A stretch of 64,000 bases of DNA. It comes from JAAFIP01 sp031367325. Lineage in GTDB: Bacteria > Pseudomonadota > Gammaproteobacteria > Burkholderiales > Burkholderiaceae_C. The position numbers and the translations under genes are program-made. Positions 25,172-33,673 of this stretch are shown piece after piece; position 1 is the first letter of the stretch; every line of letters starts with the position of its first letter. The stretch lies in assembly GCA_031367325.1 (NCBI GenBank), contig JANLPQ010000101.1, forward strand, positions 1 through 64,000, read 5' to 3'. Under the pieces are notes generated by a model. That model saw only the letters and a program-made list of their open reading frames with translations. It searched no databases and was not told the origin of the DNA.

Positions 25172-25193
25172 TGGTGGATAAATGGTGGTATTT
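25172..25193. promoter_or_regulatory. Tandem site candidate for the AraC regulator
   Basis: TGGTGGATAAA (25172-25182) and TGGTGGTATTT (25183-25193) are direct repeats spaced 11 bp, one helical turn apart, about 90 bases upstream of the polyol operon start. This is the geometry bound by AraC-type dimers. The region 25087-25316 otherwise holds the divergent promoters; I could not fix -35/-10 boxes with confidence. Confidence 0.3.
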
Positions 25194-25382
25194 AATTGAC
25201 GAGGTATGGTACTAATTTGCACCTAAGGCCTAGGGCTTTCACTAAGTTAGCTGTATTTAGTGTTGGTTTGGTCACTTAGCAGGCTGTGCAAAATTGCTGT
25301 CTTGCCCAGGGTTTGAATGCATCCACAGACTGAGTTTTATACCTGGGGCTTTTCATTGCCGTATGGAAGTACCATTGTGCAG

Positions 25383-27449
25383 ATGACAATAAATTTCCCC
25401 GCTAACGTGGTTCCGCAGCCCGCCTACACACCACAAATTCGCTTGTACCAAAACTGGTTGCAACGTGAACGCGCCTTAAGTTTTACCGACTACGCGTCAT
25501 TGCACCACTGGTCGGTGACAGATTTGAATGCGTTTTGGCAGTCGGTGTGGGACTATTTTGAGGTGCAGTCTCCTACACCTCACGCCTGCGCATTAACGTA
25601 CGATCATATGCCGCATGCCCAGTGGTTTGTGGGTGCGCAGGTTAACTATGCACAGCAGGTACTGCGCCACGCGCAGGCAGCCCACGCAGCAGGTATGGTG
25701 GCCATGGTGAGCGAAAACGAGCGCGGCGAAGTAAAAGAGCTGCCGTGGCCCGAGCTGCAACGCCAAGTCGCCTCGCTGGCGCTGAGTCTGCAAGCTATGG
25801 GAGTGCAGCGCGGTGACCGCGTGGCCGCATATATGCCCAACATTCAAGAGACCATCGTGGCGTGCTTGGCGGTGATGAGCATCGGCGCCGTGTGGAGCGT
25901 GTGCGCCCCCGACATGGGCACACCTGCTGTGCTAGACCGTTTTAGCCAAATCACACCCACGGTGTTGATTGCGGTGGACGGTGTGTTCTATGGCGGCAAA
26001 GCCATAGACCGCAGCGCCGTGGTGCAAGCGCTGTGCGAGGGTCTGCCCACGCTAAAGCATGTGCTGGTGCTGGCCACACCTTACGCCACAGGTACTATTA
26101 AAACCGTAGCTGCTCGAGCAGGTTTTGCGGCCTGCACAGCACAAAACGATACTAAAACTGCAGCGTTTGAGCCGCTACGGCTACCTTTTGATCACCCGCT
26201 GTGGATAGTGTATTCCAGTGGCACCACCGGGCTGCCTAAACCTATCGTGCATGGCCACGGCGGCATTATCCTCACGCTGCTGGCGATGAAGAGTTTAGGC
26301 AACGATGTAGGTTGCAGCTACCACGCTAACTCGTGGGGCGAGCGTTACCACTGGTACAGCTCAACTGGCTGGGTGATGTGGAACGCGCAAATGGCGGGCC
26401 TGGCTACGGGCACTACCATTTGCATCTACGACGGTAACCCCTCAGGCAGTAAAGACACGGTGGACTGGACTGTGCTGTGGCGCTTTGCAGCGCGGCACAA
26501 TGTCACCTACTTTGGAGCGGGCGCGGCGTTTTATACCAACTGCATGAAAGCCGGGTTGGATATTGCCAGCTGTGGTGATGTGCAGCGCGTGCGCGCACTG
26601 GGCAGCACCGGGTCGCCGCTGCCAGATGACGTGCAGCGCTGGGGGACAGAGCAATTTAAAAAGCTCGGAACACCTGACATCTGGTGGTGCAACATATCAG
26701 GCGGGACAGATTTTTGTGGTGCATTTATAGGCGGTAACCGAGAACTGCCGCAAGTGCCTGGCCAAATGCAGTGCCGATTGTTAGGCTGTGCCGTTGAGGC
26801 GTGGAATGAAGATGGTCACCCAGTGACAGGAGAAGTAGGTGAACTGGTGTGTACACAGCCCATCCCGTCGATGCCGCTGTATTTTTGGAACGACGGCGGT
26901 GATAAACGCTACTTGTCGAGCTACTTTGACATGTACACCATTGCCGATGGCCACGGGGGCCGCAAGCCGGTATGGCGGCATGGCGACTGGCTCAAAATTG
27001 GCGCAGACGGTGGCTGCATTATTTATGGCCGCAGCGACGCTACGATCAACCGCATGGGCCTGCGCATGGGTACCAGCGAAATTTACAGCGCTGTGGAAGC
27101 ACTGCCCGAAGTGCTGGACTCCATGGTGGTGGACTTGGAATACTTGGGCAAAGAAAGCTATATGCCACTGTTCGTCGCGCTGCGACCCGGCATCACGCTA
27201 GACAATGCGCTCAAAGACAAAATCAACAACGCGATTAAAACTGCACTCTCACCGCGCTTTGTTCCTAACGTCATCTTGCAAGTAGCAGAAATTCCCCGCA
27301 CGCTGAGTGGCAAAAAACAGGAGCTGCCGATTAAAAAGCTCTTGCTCGGCCAGCCGCTGGACAAGATCGTCAATAAGGACGCCATGGCCAACCCAGCGTG
27401 TTTGGATTGGTACGTACAGTTTGCGCAACTTTATCTTAAAAAATCTTAA
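25383..27449 (+). CDS. aacS: Acetoacetate-CoA ligase (acetoacetyl-CoA synthetase)
   Basis: A 688-residue acyl-CoA synthetase that activates acetoacetate with ATP, used in ketone body or polyhydroxybutyrate degradation. It has the ACS N-terminal domain WSVTDLNAFWQSVWDYFEV, AMP-binding motif YSSGTTGLPKPIVHGHGG, STGWVMWN, and GTSEIYSAVE. The C-terminal lysine motif is RTLSGKKQELPIKKLL. ATG 25383 matches the family start better than the ATG at 25317. About residues 239-255 (GTIKTVAARAGFAACTAQ) are encoded by a dispersed repeat copy. The gene ends overlapping the convergent ptsI gene by four bases. Confidence 0.93.
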   Translation: MTINFPANVVPQPAYTPQIRLYQNWLQRERALSFTDYASLHHWSVTDLNAFWQSVWDYFEVQSPTPHACALTYDHMPHAQWFVGAQVNYAQQVLRHAQAAHAAGMVAMVSENERGEVKELPWPELQRQVASLALSLQAMGVQRGDRVAAYMPNIQETIVACLAVMSIGAVWSVCAPDMGTPAVLDRFSQITPTVLIAVDGVFYGGKAIDRSAVVQALCEGLPTLKHVLVLATPYATGTIKTVAARAGFAACTAQNDTKTAAFEPLRLPFDHPLWIVYSSGTTGLPKPIVHGHGGIILTLLAMKSLGNDVGCSYHANSWGERYHWYSSTGWVMWNAQMAGLATGTTICIYDGNPSGSKDTVDWTVLWRFAARHNVTYFGAGAAFYTNCMKAGLDIASCGDVQRVRALGSTGSPLPDDVQRWGTEQFKKLGTPDIWWCNISGGTDFCGAFIGGNRELPQVPGQMQCRLLGCAVEAWNEDGHPVTGEVGELVCTQPIPSMPLYFWNDGGDKRYLSSYFDMYTIADGHGGRKPVWRHGDWLKIGADGGCIIYGRSDATINRMGLRMGTSEIYSAVEALPEVLDSMVVDLEYLGKESYMPLFVALRPGITLDNALKDKINNAIKTALSPRFVPNVILQVAEIPRTLSGKKQELPIKKLLLGQPLDKIVNKDAMANPACLDWYVQFAQLYLKKS
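26093..26145 (-). repeat. Dispersed palindromic repeat, copy 9, inside acetoacetyl-CoA synthetase
   Basis: ACTATTAAAACCGTAGCTGC followed by TCGAGCAGGTTTTGCGGCCTG matches the repeat consensus with the GGCC-type flank. The core is the fully palindromic variant CTGCTCGAGCAG. The copy is in frame and adds a peptide between two domains. Confidence 0.75.
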
Positions 27450-29227
27450 TCCTGCAGCTGGGCTGCCGGGTCGTCGCTTTGCAGCACCCGCTGCGCAAAA
27501 CTGTGCAGCTTGGCTGTGTCAGCGCGCAGGACTTCTTGTTTAACTGCAAGTATCTGCGCGGGGTGCATAGAGAAAGTGCGCAGGCCTAAACCCAATAACA
27601 AGCGCGTCATGGTTACGTCACCCGCCATCTCGCCGCAGACACTCACGCCCTTGCCTTGGGCATTGCAGGCGGCAATGGTTTGCGCTACCAGTTGCAGCAC
27701 GGCGGGGTGCAACGGGTCGTACAGGTGCGCGACAGATTCGTCCGCACGGTCAATGGCCAGCGTGTACTGGATCAAATCGTTGGTGCCCAGCGACAAGAAA
27801 TCAAAATATTTTAAAAATGTGTTCAACGACAGCGCTGCCGCAGGCACTTCGATCATCGCACCCAGCAGCACGTCCCCGTACACCGCGCCTCGGTTGTCCA
27901 GCTCGGCGCGGGCCAGGTCAAGCTGACGCAAAGTTTGGCGAATCTCGCTGGCAGCACACAGCATGGGGATCATCATGCTGACCTTGCCATGCGCGGCGGC
28001 ACGCAAAATGGCGCGCAATTGGGTGCGAAACATGGCGGGTTCGGCCAAGCTCCAGCGGATAGCGCGCAGCCCCAGCGCGGGGTTCAGGTGGGATGCATCG
28101 CCATGGCTTTTGTCACCCCGGCCGTCTAGCGGTTTGTCTGCCCCTACGTCCACAGTGCGGATGGTGACCGGCAGGCCCTGCATACCTTCGACAGCGCGCA
28201 CGTAGGCGGCGTACTGCTCGTCTTCGCCGGGCAGCTTACCTGCGCGGCCCATGAACAAAAATTCGCTGCGAAACAAGCCCACGCCTACCGCACCGCTAGC
28301 CAAGGCGGCGGCGGCATCGTCAGGCATTTCGATATTGGCCAGCAGCTCAATTTTTTGACCATCCAGTGTGACAGCGGGTGTGTGGCGCAGGCGCGAGAGG
28401 CGCTCACGCTCTAGCTCGCCTTGGCGTTGTTTAAAACCATACTCGGCCAAGATAATGGGCGAGGGGTCTACCACCATCACGCCAGCGTCGCCATCGACAA
28501 TGATCCAGTCGTCTTGCCGCACCAGCTGGCTGGCCGTGCGCGCACCCACCACAGCAGGGATGTCCATACTGCGCGCCACGATGGCGGTGTGCGATGTTTT
28601 ACCACCCACATCGGTGACAAAACCGGCAAAAACACTGCTTTTAAACTGCAGCATGTCGGCAGGGTTTAAGTCGTGTGCAATCAAAATCAACGGTACGTCA
28701 GGGTCGCCGGGCAACAGGCTTTGTTGGCCTTGCTGGCGCTTGCGCGGCGGTGGCGGTGATGCAATGGGCGATGCCACGCCCTTCATCACCCGCAGTACCC
28801 GTTCAACGACTTGCTCTAAGTCGGCCTTGCGCTCGCGCAGGTATTCGTCTTCCATCTCGTCAAACTGGCGGGCAACTACCTCTAGTTGCGTAATCAACGC
28901 CCATTCGGCGTTGTACAAACGGTCTTTGATCCAATGCGTGACGCCATCTTGCAAAATTTGGTCTTGCAGCAGCATTTGGTGCACATCGAGCAATGCTGTT
29001 AGCTCACTGGGCGCGTCTTTGGCGTCTTTGCCTACCAGCGAATGTTGCAACTTGATCAGCTCGGCGACCACGGTGTCTTTGGCATCGCGAACGCGCAGCA
29101 GTTCGGCGTCAACTTCGGTTGCCTTGATAAAGTAATGCGCCACATCCATCCGGCTGGACGCCACCACCACGGCCCGCCCAATAGCGACACCGCGTGAGAC
29201 TGCCAAGCCGTGGATGGAAAAGGTCAT
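27446..29227 (-). CDS. ptsI: PEP-protein phosphotransferase, PTS enzyme I
   Basis: A 593-residue enzyme I that autophosphorylates from phosphoenolpyruvate and passes the phosphate to HPr. It has the active-site histidine His213 in GGKTSHTAIVARS, the PEP-site GVGLFRSEFLFMGR, and the catalytic MIPMLCAASEI...SLGTNDLIQYTLAIDR and CGEMAGD segments. A Pro/Arg/Gln-rich insertion (SPPPPRKRQQGQQ, about 157-169) lies between the HPr-binding and phosphohistidine parts. ATG 29227 is used rather than an upstream in-frame codon. It ends the EIIA-HPr-EI cluster on the minus strand. Confidence 0.95.
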   Translation of the reverse strand: MTFSIHGLAVSRGVAIGRAVVVASSRMDVAHYFIKATEVDAELLRVRDAKDTVVAELIKLQHSLVGKDAKDAPSELTALLDVHQMLLQDQILQDGVTHWIKDRLYNAEWALITQLEVVARQFDEMEDEYLRERKADLEQVVERVLRVMKGVASPIASPPPPRKRQQGQQSLLPGDPDVPLILIAHDLNPADMLQFKSSVFAGFVTDVGGKTSHTAIVARSMDIPAVVGARTASQLVRQDDWIIVDGDAGVMVVDPSPIILAEYGFKQRQGELERERLSRLRHTPAVTLDGQKIELLANIEMPDDAAAALASGAVGVGLFRSEFLFMGRAGKLPGEDEQYAAYVRAVEGMQGLPVTIRTVDVGADKPLDGRGDKSHGDASHLNPALGLRAIRWSLAEPAMFRTQLRAILRAAAHGKVSMMIPMLCAASEIRQTLRQLDLARAELDNRGAVYGDVLLGAMIEVPAAALSLNTFLKYFDFLSLGTNDLIQYTLAIDRADESVAHLYDPLHPAVLQLVAQTIAACNAQGKGVSVCGEMAGDVTMTRLLLGLGLRTFSMHPAQILAVKQEVLRADTAKLHSFAQRVLQSDDPAAQLQD

Positions 29228-29394
29228 AACTGATAAGCGAGCGCCGCCGGGCCGCCCCAAGGTGAGAGGGCCCCCTCGGGGCTGAGTTCTGCGGCTCTAA
29301 ATCTGCCAGTGCAGGTTTGGACAGCACGAAGAGCCTTCGCCTCTGGCGTTGGCACGTACAGCGCAGTACACGCAGTGACAAGCGTGGGGGTCAT

Positions 29395-29664
29395 TTATTC
29401 ACCTTCGCCAAATTTGTCGTTGATCAATGCAACTAATGCCGTCATCGCTTCTTGCTCTTGTTCACCATTCGTCTCTACCATCACATCAATGCCCATACCA
29501 GCGGCCAGCATCATCACGCCCATGATCGACTTGGCATTCACGCGCCGCTCGCCACGGGCCATCCACACCTCGCACGGGAAGCTGCCGGCCATCTTGGTGA
29601 GCTTGGCCGATGCGCGAGCGTGCAAGCCCAGTTTATTGCTGATGGTGATAGTGGTCTGGATCAT
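29395..29664 (-). CDS. ptsH: Phosphocarrier protein HPr
   Basis: An 89-residue HPr with the phosphorylation site His15 (GLHARAS) and a Ser46 context (NAKSIMGVMML), which is the regulatory serine targeted by HPr kinase in species that have one. Its ATG overlaps the end of the EIIA gene by 32 bases in another frame. ptsI starts 167 bases downstream. With no sugar-specific EIIB/EIIC genes here, it most likely serves a regulatory phosphorelay. Confidence 0.95.
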   Translation of the reverse strand: MIQTTITISNKLGLHARASAKLTKMAGSFPCEVWMARGERRVNAKSIMGVMMLAAGMGIDVMVETNGEQEQEAMTALVALINDKFGEGE

Positions 29665-30076
29665 GTGGTTTAGGGGCTTGGTTTTGGGGAGCAGTCACTG
29701 CCACTTGCATCACGCCTTGCGCGCCACCTGCCAGCGCGCGGGCCACCAGCGCGTCCAGGCTTTCATGGCGGTAGGTAATAGCGCGCAACAGCATGGGCAG
29801 GTTTACGCCGGTAATCAGCTTGGTGGTTACGCCGTCGGTTAGCTCGCGCGCAACGTTAGAGGGCGTAGCACCAAAAATATCGGCCAGTAGCAATGCATTA
29901 GGCGCGCTGCGCTGGGCCAGCATAATGCGTGCTTGCGCAACCGTTTCTTCGGGTGGTGTGTTGGGCTGCACGTCTAGCGCAGTCACTTGCGCACCACAGT
30001 CTGGAAACACATGCAGCGCGCAGCTGCGCAGGGCCGAGGCCAGCGGTGCGTGGGCGATGATGACGATATGGTTCAT
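29633..30076 (-). CDS. PTS EIIA component, mannose family (regulatory)
   Basis: A 147-residue EIIA-Man domain protein with the phosphorylation site His9 (IVIIAHAPLASAL), ADIFGATPSNVA and ITGVNLPMLLRAI typical of the family. The His-rich C-terminal tail (DPDHYHHQQ) is a product of the 32-base overlap with the ptsH start. ATG 30076 starts the conserved domain. In betaproteobacteria this protein with HPr and EI forms an incomplete PTS thought to act in regulation (carbon storage, kinase control) rather than sugar uptake. Confidence 0.92.
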   Translation of the reverse strand: MNHIVIIAHAPLASALRSCALHVFPDCGAQVTALDVQPNTPPEETVAQARIMLAQRSAPNALLLADIFGATPSNVARELTDGVTTKLITGVNLPMLLRAITYRHESLDALVARALAGGAQGVMQVAVTAPQNQAPKPHDPDHYHHQQ

Positions 30077-30093
30077 GCAATCAACATTAAAAT

Positions 30094-31380
30094 TCAAACT
30101 TTAGCGGGCGTGGCCGTACTGGGCGACTGCCGCGCAGGTGAAACCGTCTTATTATCCAAAACAAATCGCAGGTACGACGCCAGCGCACAGATAAAAAATA
30201 CCCCAAACGCTGCTCTGAAGGCATCCACTGTGCCTAGCCCGTTTGATTTAAACAGATCTATTAACAATCCAATACCCCACTGTACGACAAACACGCCACT
30301 AAAAATCACCAAGTTGTACGCGCTAAGTGCGCGCCCCGCCAGCGCCTGCGGGAACGCCATACCTACCGCTGGCTGCGCCAGCGACATAAAGCTGCAGCAC
30401 ATGCAAAACAAGGCCCAAGCCCACCAAGATGTGGCTGGACCAGCTATGCAAATAATAGCTAGAACAGCCAAACTAAGCGGTGCGCCGCGCGCAATCAACC
30501 AGTCCGCATGCCAGCCCTTGCGTGCCAAGGCGGGGTTCGCCATACCCCATGTCCAAAAAGTGCACAGCATGCATACGTTAATCCAAAACAATCCCGTGGC
30601 TGACTGCGCAGGCGTGCTGCCGCTCACCTGCACCAGCCATGGCCCGGCCCATAGCGTTTGCACCGCCAGCAAACCACCATAGTTAAAAAACCCAGCCCAC
30701 ATGTGGCGGCGAAAATACGGGTGCTGCCAGATGGTGCGGTAGCCACCGTCCGGTGCAACTACGCTATTTACTACAGGCTTTTGCGCAGACCAACTAGGTA
30801 GCCGCCATGCCAGTACCACGATGGCCACGCCAATGAGCGCCGCCAGCCCGCCAAACAGTGGCCGCCAGCCGACCTGCGGTAGCAGCCACTGCACCGGCAA
30901 AGTAGAGGCCACCATACCCAGCGAGCCGGTCATCAACATCCACGAATTAGCACGTAGCTGCAGCTCGGGCTTGAACCAGCGACGGTAGGCCGTCAGTGGT
31001 GCCATCAGGCAAGCGCTAACACCTACACCGCACAGCACGCGGGCTGCCAGCAGGCCAACGAAGTTAGGCGCTAACGCAAACGCTATGCACCCCGCCACCG
31101 CTACGCTTAGAAAACTCAAAATCACTTTGCGCGGGCCATGCTGGTCTAGCCACTTTCCCAGTGGCAACTGTGTAAGGGCAAAGCCTAAGAAATAACCGCC
31201 CGCCAGCAAACCTAAATCACCCGCAGACAGTGAAAACTCAGCAGCCAACACCGGCGACAGCGTAGCGGTAATAGCGCGCACCAGTGCAGACAAAAAGTAG
31301 GCCAGTGCAAAAGCCAAGAACACTTCAATGGCCAAATTGCGTGGCAAAGGTGCGTGTTGTGTTGCTGTCTGCACGCTCAT
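30094..31380 (-). CDS. Major facilitator superfamily transporter
   Basis: A 428-residue MFS permease with 12 predicted helices. It has the loop 2-3 motif GKWLDQHGPRKVIL and an RVLCGVGVSACLMAPLTAYRRWF segment that recalls the sugar/organic-acid MFS group found near the PTS genes in Burkholderiales. Substrate unknown. It overlaps the upstream lipoprotein gene by four bases (ATGA), and EIIA follows 17 bases downstream, so it is probably in one operon with the PTS genes. Confidence 0.88.
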   Translation of the reverse strand: MSVQTATQHAPLPRNLAIEVFLAFALAYFLSALVRAITATLSPVLAAEFSLSAGDLGLLAGGYFLGFALTQLPLGKWLDQHGPRKVILSFLSVAVAGCIAFALAPNFVGLLAARVLCGVGVSACLMAPLTAYRRWFKPELQLRANSWMLMTGSLGMVASTLPVQWLLPQVGWRPLFGGLAALIGVAIVVLAWRLPSWSAQKPVVNSVVAPDGGYRTIWQHPYFRRHMWAGFFNYGGLLAVQTLWAGPWLVQVSGSTPAQSATGLFWINVCMLCTFWTWGMANPALARKGWHADWLIARGAPLSLAVLAIICIAGPATSWWAWALFCMCCSFMSLAQPAVGMAFPQALAGRALSAYNLVIFSGVFVVQWGIGLLIDLFKSNGLGTVDAFRAAFGVFFICALASYLRFVLDNKTVSPARQSPSTATPAKV

Positions 31381-31832
31381 GGTTTGCCCGCCAGCTTGAT
31401 ATTGCTAAAAAAAGTATCGACTGCCTGCGTACTCAGCGCACCGGGGCCATCGCGGTCAGCTTGTGGCGTGCCGTAAATGGCCGCTTGCACCACCAAGCCG
31501 CCGTGGCTGGCGTACTGGCTGTGCGTGGCTTGGTTGGCAGTTTTTAAAGCGGCGGTTACTTGCGCCGCCGTCGCTGCGTCGCCTGCGTTCACCACGGCCA
31601 CGGTAAACGTAGCGCCACCCGCTTGGCAGCCCGCCATCATCATCTCGCGCGGGGCGCCCGCCAGCGGCACGCTGCGCGTACCTCGGTCTGGTTTGCAAGG
31701 TAGCAGCGCGCTGACCGGCAAACCATCAAAAGATACCTCGCGCCAATTGAATGCGGGCGTGCAACCCAGCATCATTCCAAGAAGCCCTATTACTATTAAA
31801 AAGTGAGCTGCTTGAGCAGGCAATACGGTCAT
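31377..31832 (-). CDS. Hypothetical lipoprotein whose N-terminus comes from a dispersed repeat
   Basis: A 151-residue protein with a signal sequence and a lipobox-like MLGC, giving a predicted lipidated cysteine, then a domain of about 120 residues with cysteines in LPCKPD and AGCQAGG. No family is recognised for the rest. The first dozen codons (TVLPAQAAHFLIV) are the dispersed repeat read in frame, so the ATG and n-region of the signal peptide may have been supplied by the repeat. ATG 31859 is an alternative start nine codons upstream. Coupled to the MFS gene downstream. Confidence 0.75.
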   Translation of the reverse strand: MTVLPAQAAHFLIVIGLLGMMLGCTPAFNWREVSFDGLPVSALLPCKPDRGTRSVPLAGAPREMMMAGCQAGGATFTVAVVNAGDAATAAQVTAALKTANQATHSQYASHGGLVVQAAIYGTPQADRDGPGALSTQAVDTFFSNIKLAGKP

Positions 31833-31847
31833 AAATGGCTGTTTTAG
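31790..31847 (-). repeat. Dispersed palindromic repeat, copy 10, at a lipoprotein start
   Basis: TGAGCTGCTTGAGCAG at 31804-31819, preceded by TACTATTAAA and followed by GCAATACGGTC..TTTTAG. The copy spans the start codon of the lipoprotein gene. Confidence 0.8.
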
Positions 31848-31892
31848 GTATTGAAACATGTTGCCATTATCGTTTGGATAGACAATACACCT

Positions 31893-33125
31893 ATGAATGC
31901 TTTAGACGGAATCAAAATTCTCGATTTATCCCGCGTGCTGGCAGGGCCGTGGTGCACGCAAACGCTGGCTGATTTAGGGGCCGATGTCATCAAAATTGAG
32001 CGGCCTTTAAAAGACGGCGTGGGAGGGGACGATACGCGTACTTGGGGACCACCGTTTTTAAAAGACTTCGAAGGTAAAGACACGTCTGAGGCGGCGTACT
32101 ACCTAGGTACTAATCGCAACAAACGCTCTGTTGCGTGCGATATTTCTACACCAGAAGGCCAGCAGACGATTCGTGCTTTAGTAATGCACTGTGATGTGTT
32201 TGTAGAAAATTTTAAAGTAGGCGATATGGCGCGCTACGGGCTGGACTACGCCAGTTTGCACAAGATCAAACCATCGTTGGTGTATTGCAGCATCACCGGC
32301 TTTGGCCAAACCGGGCCGTACAAAGACCGCGCTGGCTACGACTATGCCGTGCAGGGCATGGGCGGGTTGATGAGCGTGACAGGTGAGCGCGACGACCTAG
32401 GCGGAGGCCCGCAAAAAGTAGGCGTAGCGGTAGCCGATTTGTTTACCGGCATGTATGCGTGTACGGCCATACTGGCCGCGCTGCGCCACGCCGAACGCAC
32501 GGGCCACGGCCAGCATATCGATATGGCGCTGCTGGACACGCAAGTGGCCATGCTGGCCAACTTGGGTGCCAACTATTTAGTCAGCGGGGAAAAAACAGGT
32601 ACCGTGCCGGGCCGTGCAGGCAATGCGCATCAAAATATCGTGCCTTACCAAGTGTTTGAAACCGCACCAGCTGCCGACGGCAGCAAAGACCACTTTATCT
32701 TGGCAGTAGGCAACGATGGCCAGTTTGCCAAGATGTGCGCCGTAGCGGGCTGCAATGACTTGGCAAGCGACGCGCGCTTTGCTAAAAATGCCGACCGCGT
32801 GCGCCACCGTGCTGTGCTGGTACCGCTGCTAGAAGCGATTTTTAAAACCCGCGGCAAAGCCGACTGGCTAGCGGCGTTAGAAGCTGCCAAGGTGCCCTGT
32901 GGTGCGATTAATAATTTAGCCGAAGTATTTACCGACCCGCAAGTGCAAGCGCGCGGCATGGTGCACATCTGGCAGCATCCACTGGCAGGCGATGTGCGTT
33001 TGGTGGCCAGCCCGATCAAAATGTCGCTCACGCCACCACGTACAGATTTGCCACCGCCTATGCTGGGGCAACATACGCAAGAAGTGCTGCGCGAATTTAA
33101 TGCTATTAATTCAATAGCTGGTTGA
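31893..33125 (+). CDS. CaiB/BaiF family (class III) CoA transferase
   Basis: A 410-residue class III CoA-transferase. It has the N-terminal GIKILDLSRVLAGPWCTQTLADLGADVIKIERP signature, the catalytic Asp expected within DISTPEGQ...NFKVGDMARYGLDY (this region binds CoA), and GQTGPYKDRAGYDYAVQGMGGLMSVTG. Related proteins move CoA between dicarboxylates (succinate, glutarate, itaconate). ATG 31893 begins the conserved domain. The last 12 codons (EFNAINSIAG then stop) are formed by a dispersed repeat. Divergent from the lipoprotein gene, with only 60 bases between starts. Confidence 0.9.
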   Translation: MNALDGIKILDLSRVLAGPWCTQTLADLGADVIKIERPLKDGVGGDDTRTWGPPFLKDFEGKDTSEAAYYLGTNRNKRSVACDISTPEGQQTIRALVMHCDVFVENFKVGDMARYGLDYASLHKIKPSLVYCSITGFGQTGPYKDRAGYDYAVQGMGGLMSVTGERDDLGGGPQKVGVAVADLFTGMYACTAILAALRHAERTGHGQHIDMALLDTQVAMLANLGANYLVSGEKTGTVPGRAGNAHQNIVPYQVFETAPAADGSKDHFILAVGNDGQFAKMCAVAGCNDLASDARFAKNADRVRHRAVLVPLLEAIFKTRGKADWLAALEAAKVPCGAINNLAEVFTDPQVQARGMVHIWQHPLAGDVRLVASPIKMSLTPPRTDLPPPMLGQHTQEVLREFNAINSIAG

Positions 33126-33154
33126 GCAGTATCTACGGCCTAGAACGATTAAAT
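33103..33154 (-). repeat. Dispersed palindromic repeat, copy 11, forming the end of the CoA-transferase gene
   Basis: ATAGCTGGTTGAGCAG at 33114-33129 with CTATTAATTC before and TATCTACGGCCTAGAACGAT after. The TGA stop of the CoA-transferase gene is the TGA inside the repeat core. Confidence 0.88.
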
Positions 33155-33193
33155 TGCTTATAATATAGGCATCTTTTACTGGCCAGTTTTGCC

Positions 33194-33673
33194 ATGCCCG
33201 CACCCTTTACTCGCCGTCTGCTGCTAGCTGCAATCGCAGGCACCACCTGGGCCAGCAGTGCCCACGCGCAGGGCCGCGAGACGCCGTTGCCTACCCCAGT
33301 TTCGCTGCGCGCAGTGGCACTGCAGGCGCAGCGCCAGTGTGCACCCTTGGTGCTGCTGGTCAGCTTACCCGGCTGCCCGTGGTGTGAGCTGTTGCGCCGC
33401 AACTATTTGGCGCCCATGCGCAAAGAAGGCTTGCCAGCTTTTCAAATTGTGGTGAACAATCGTCAGCGCGGTGTAGTCAATCTGCAAGGCCAGCCCAGCA
33501 CTGGGGCTGACATTGCCAGCAGCTACCGCGCACAGACAACGCCGACAGTTTTATTTCTCGATGCGCAGGGCGCAGAGGTAGCACCGCGCATAGAAGGTGT
33601 GGCGTCGGCAGATTTAATCGGCGCGCAACTAGACGCTGCCTTGGCGGCGGCGCGGCTAAAGGTGTGCAGTTAA
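33194..33673 (+). CDS. Exported thioredoxin-fold protein with CPWC motif
   Basis: A 159-residue protein with an N-terminal signal (TRRLLLAAIAGTTWASSAHA, twin-arginine-like at the start) and a thioredoxin-like domain. It has the redox motif CPWC (Cys61, Cys64) and the cis-Pro context TTPTVLFLD. It resembles SoxW/thioredoxin-family periplasmic proteins, so a role in disulfide reduction or cytochrome/cofactor maturation is plausible but not specific. A peptidase gene follows immediately (stop TAA then ATG). Confidence 0.85.
   Translation: MPAPFTRRLLLAAIAGTTWASSAHAQGRETPLPTPVSLRAVALQAQRQCAPLVLLVSLPGCPWCELLRRNYLAPMRKEGLPAFQIVVNNRQRGVVNLQGQPSTGADIASSYRAQTTPTVLFLDAQGAEVAPRIEGVASADLIGAQLDAALAAARLKVCS

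Noticed and set aside
30415..30460. Possible eighteenth repeat copy in the MFS gene (CCAGCTATGCAAATAATAGCT)
   Set aside because: Only one half of the consensus matches and the CTGCTCAA core half is missing; could be chance.
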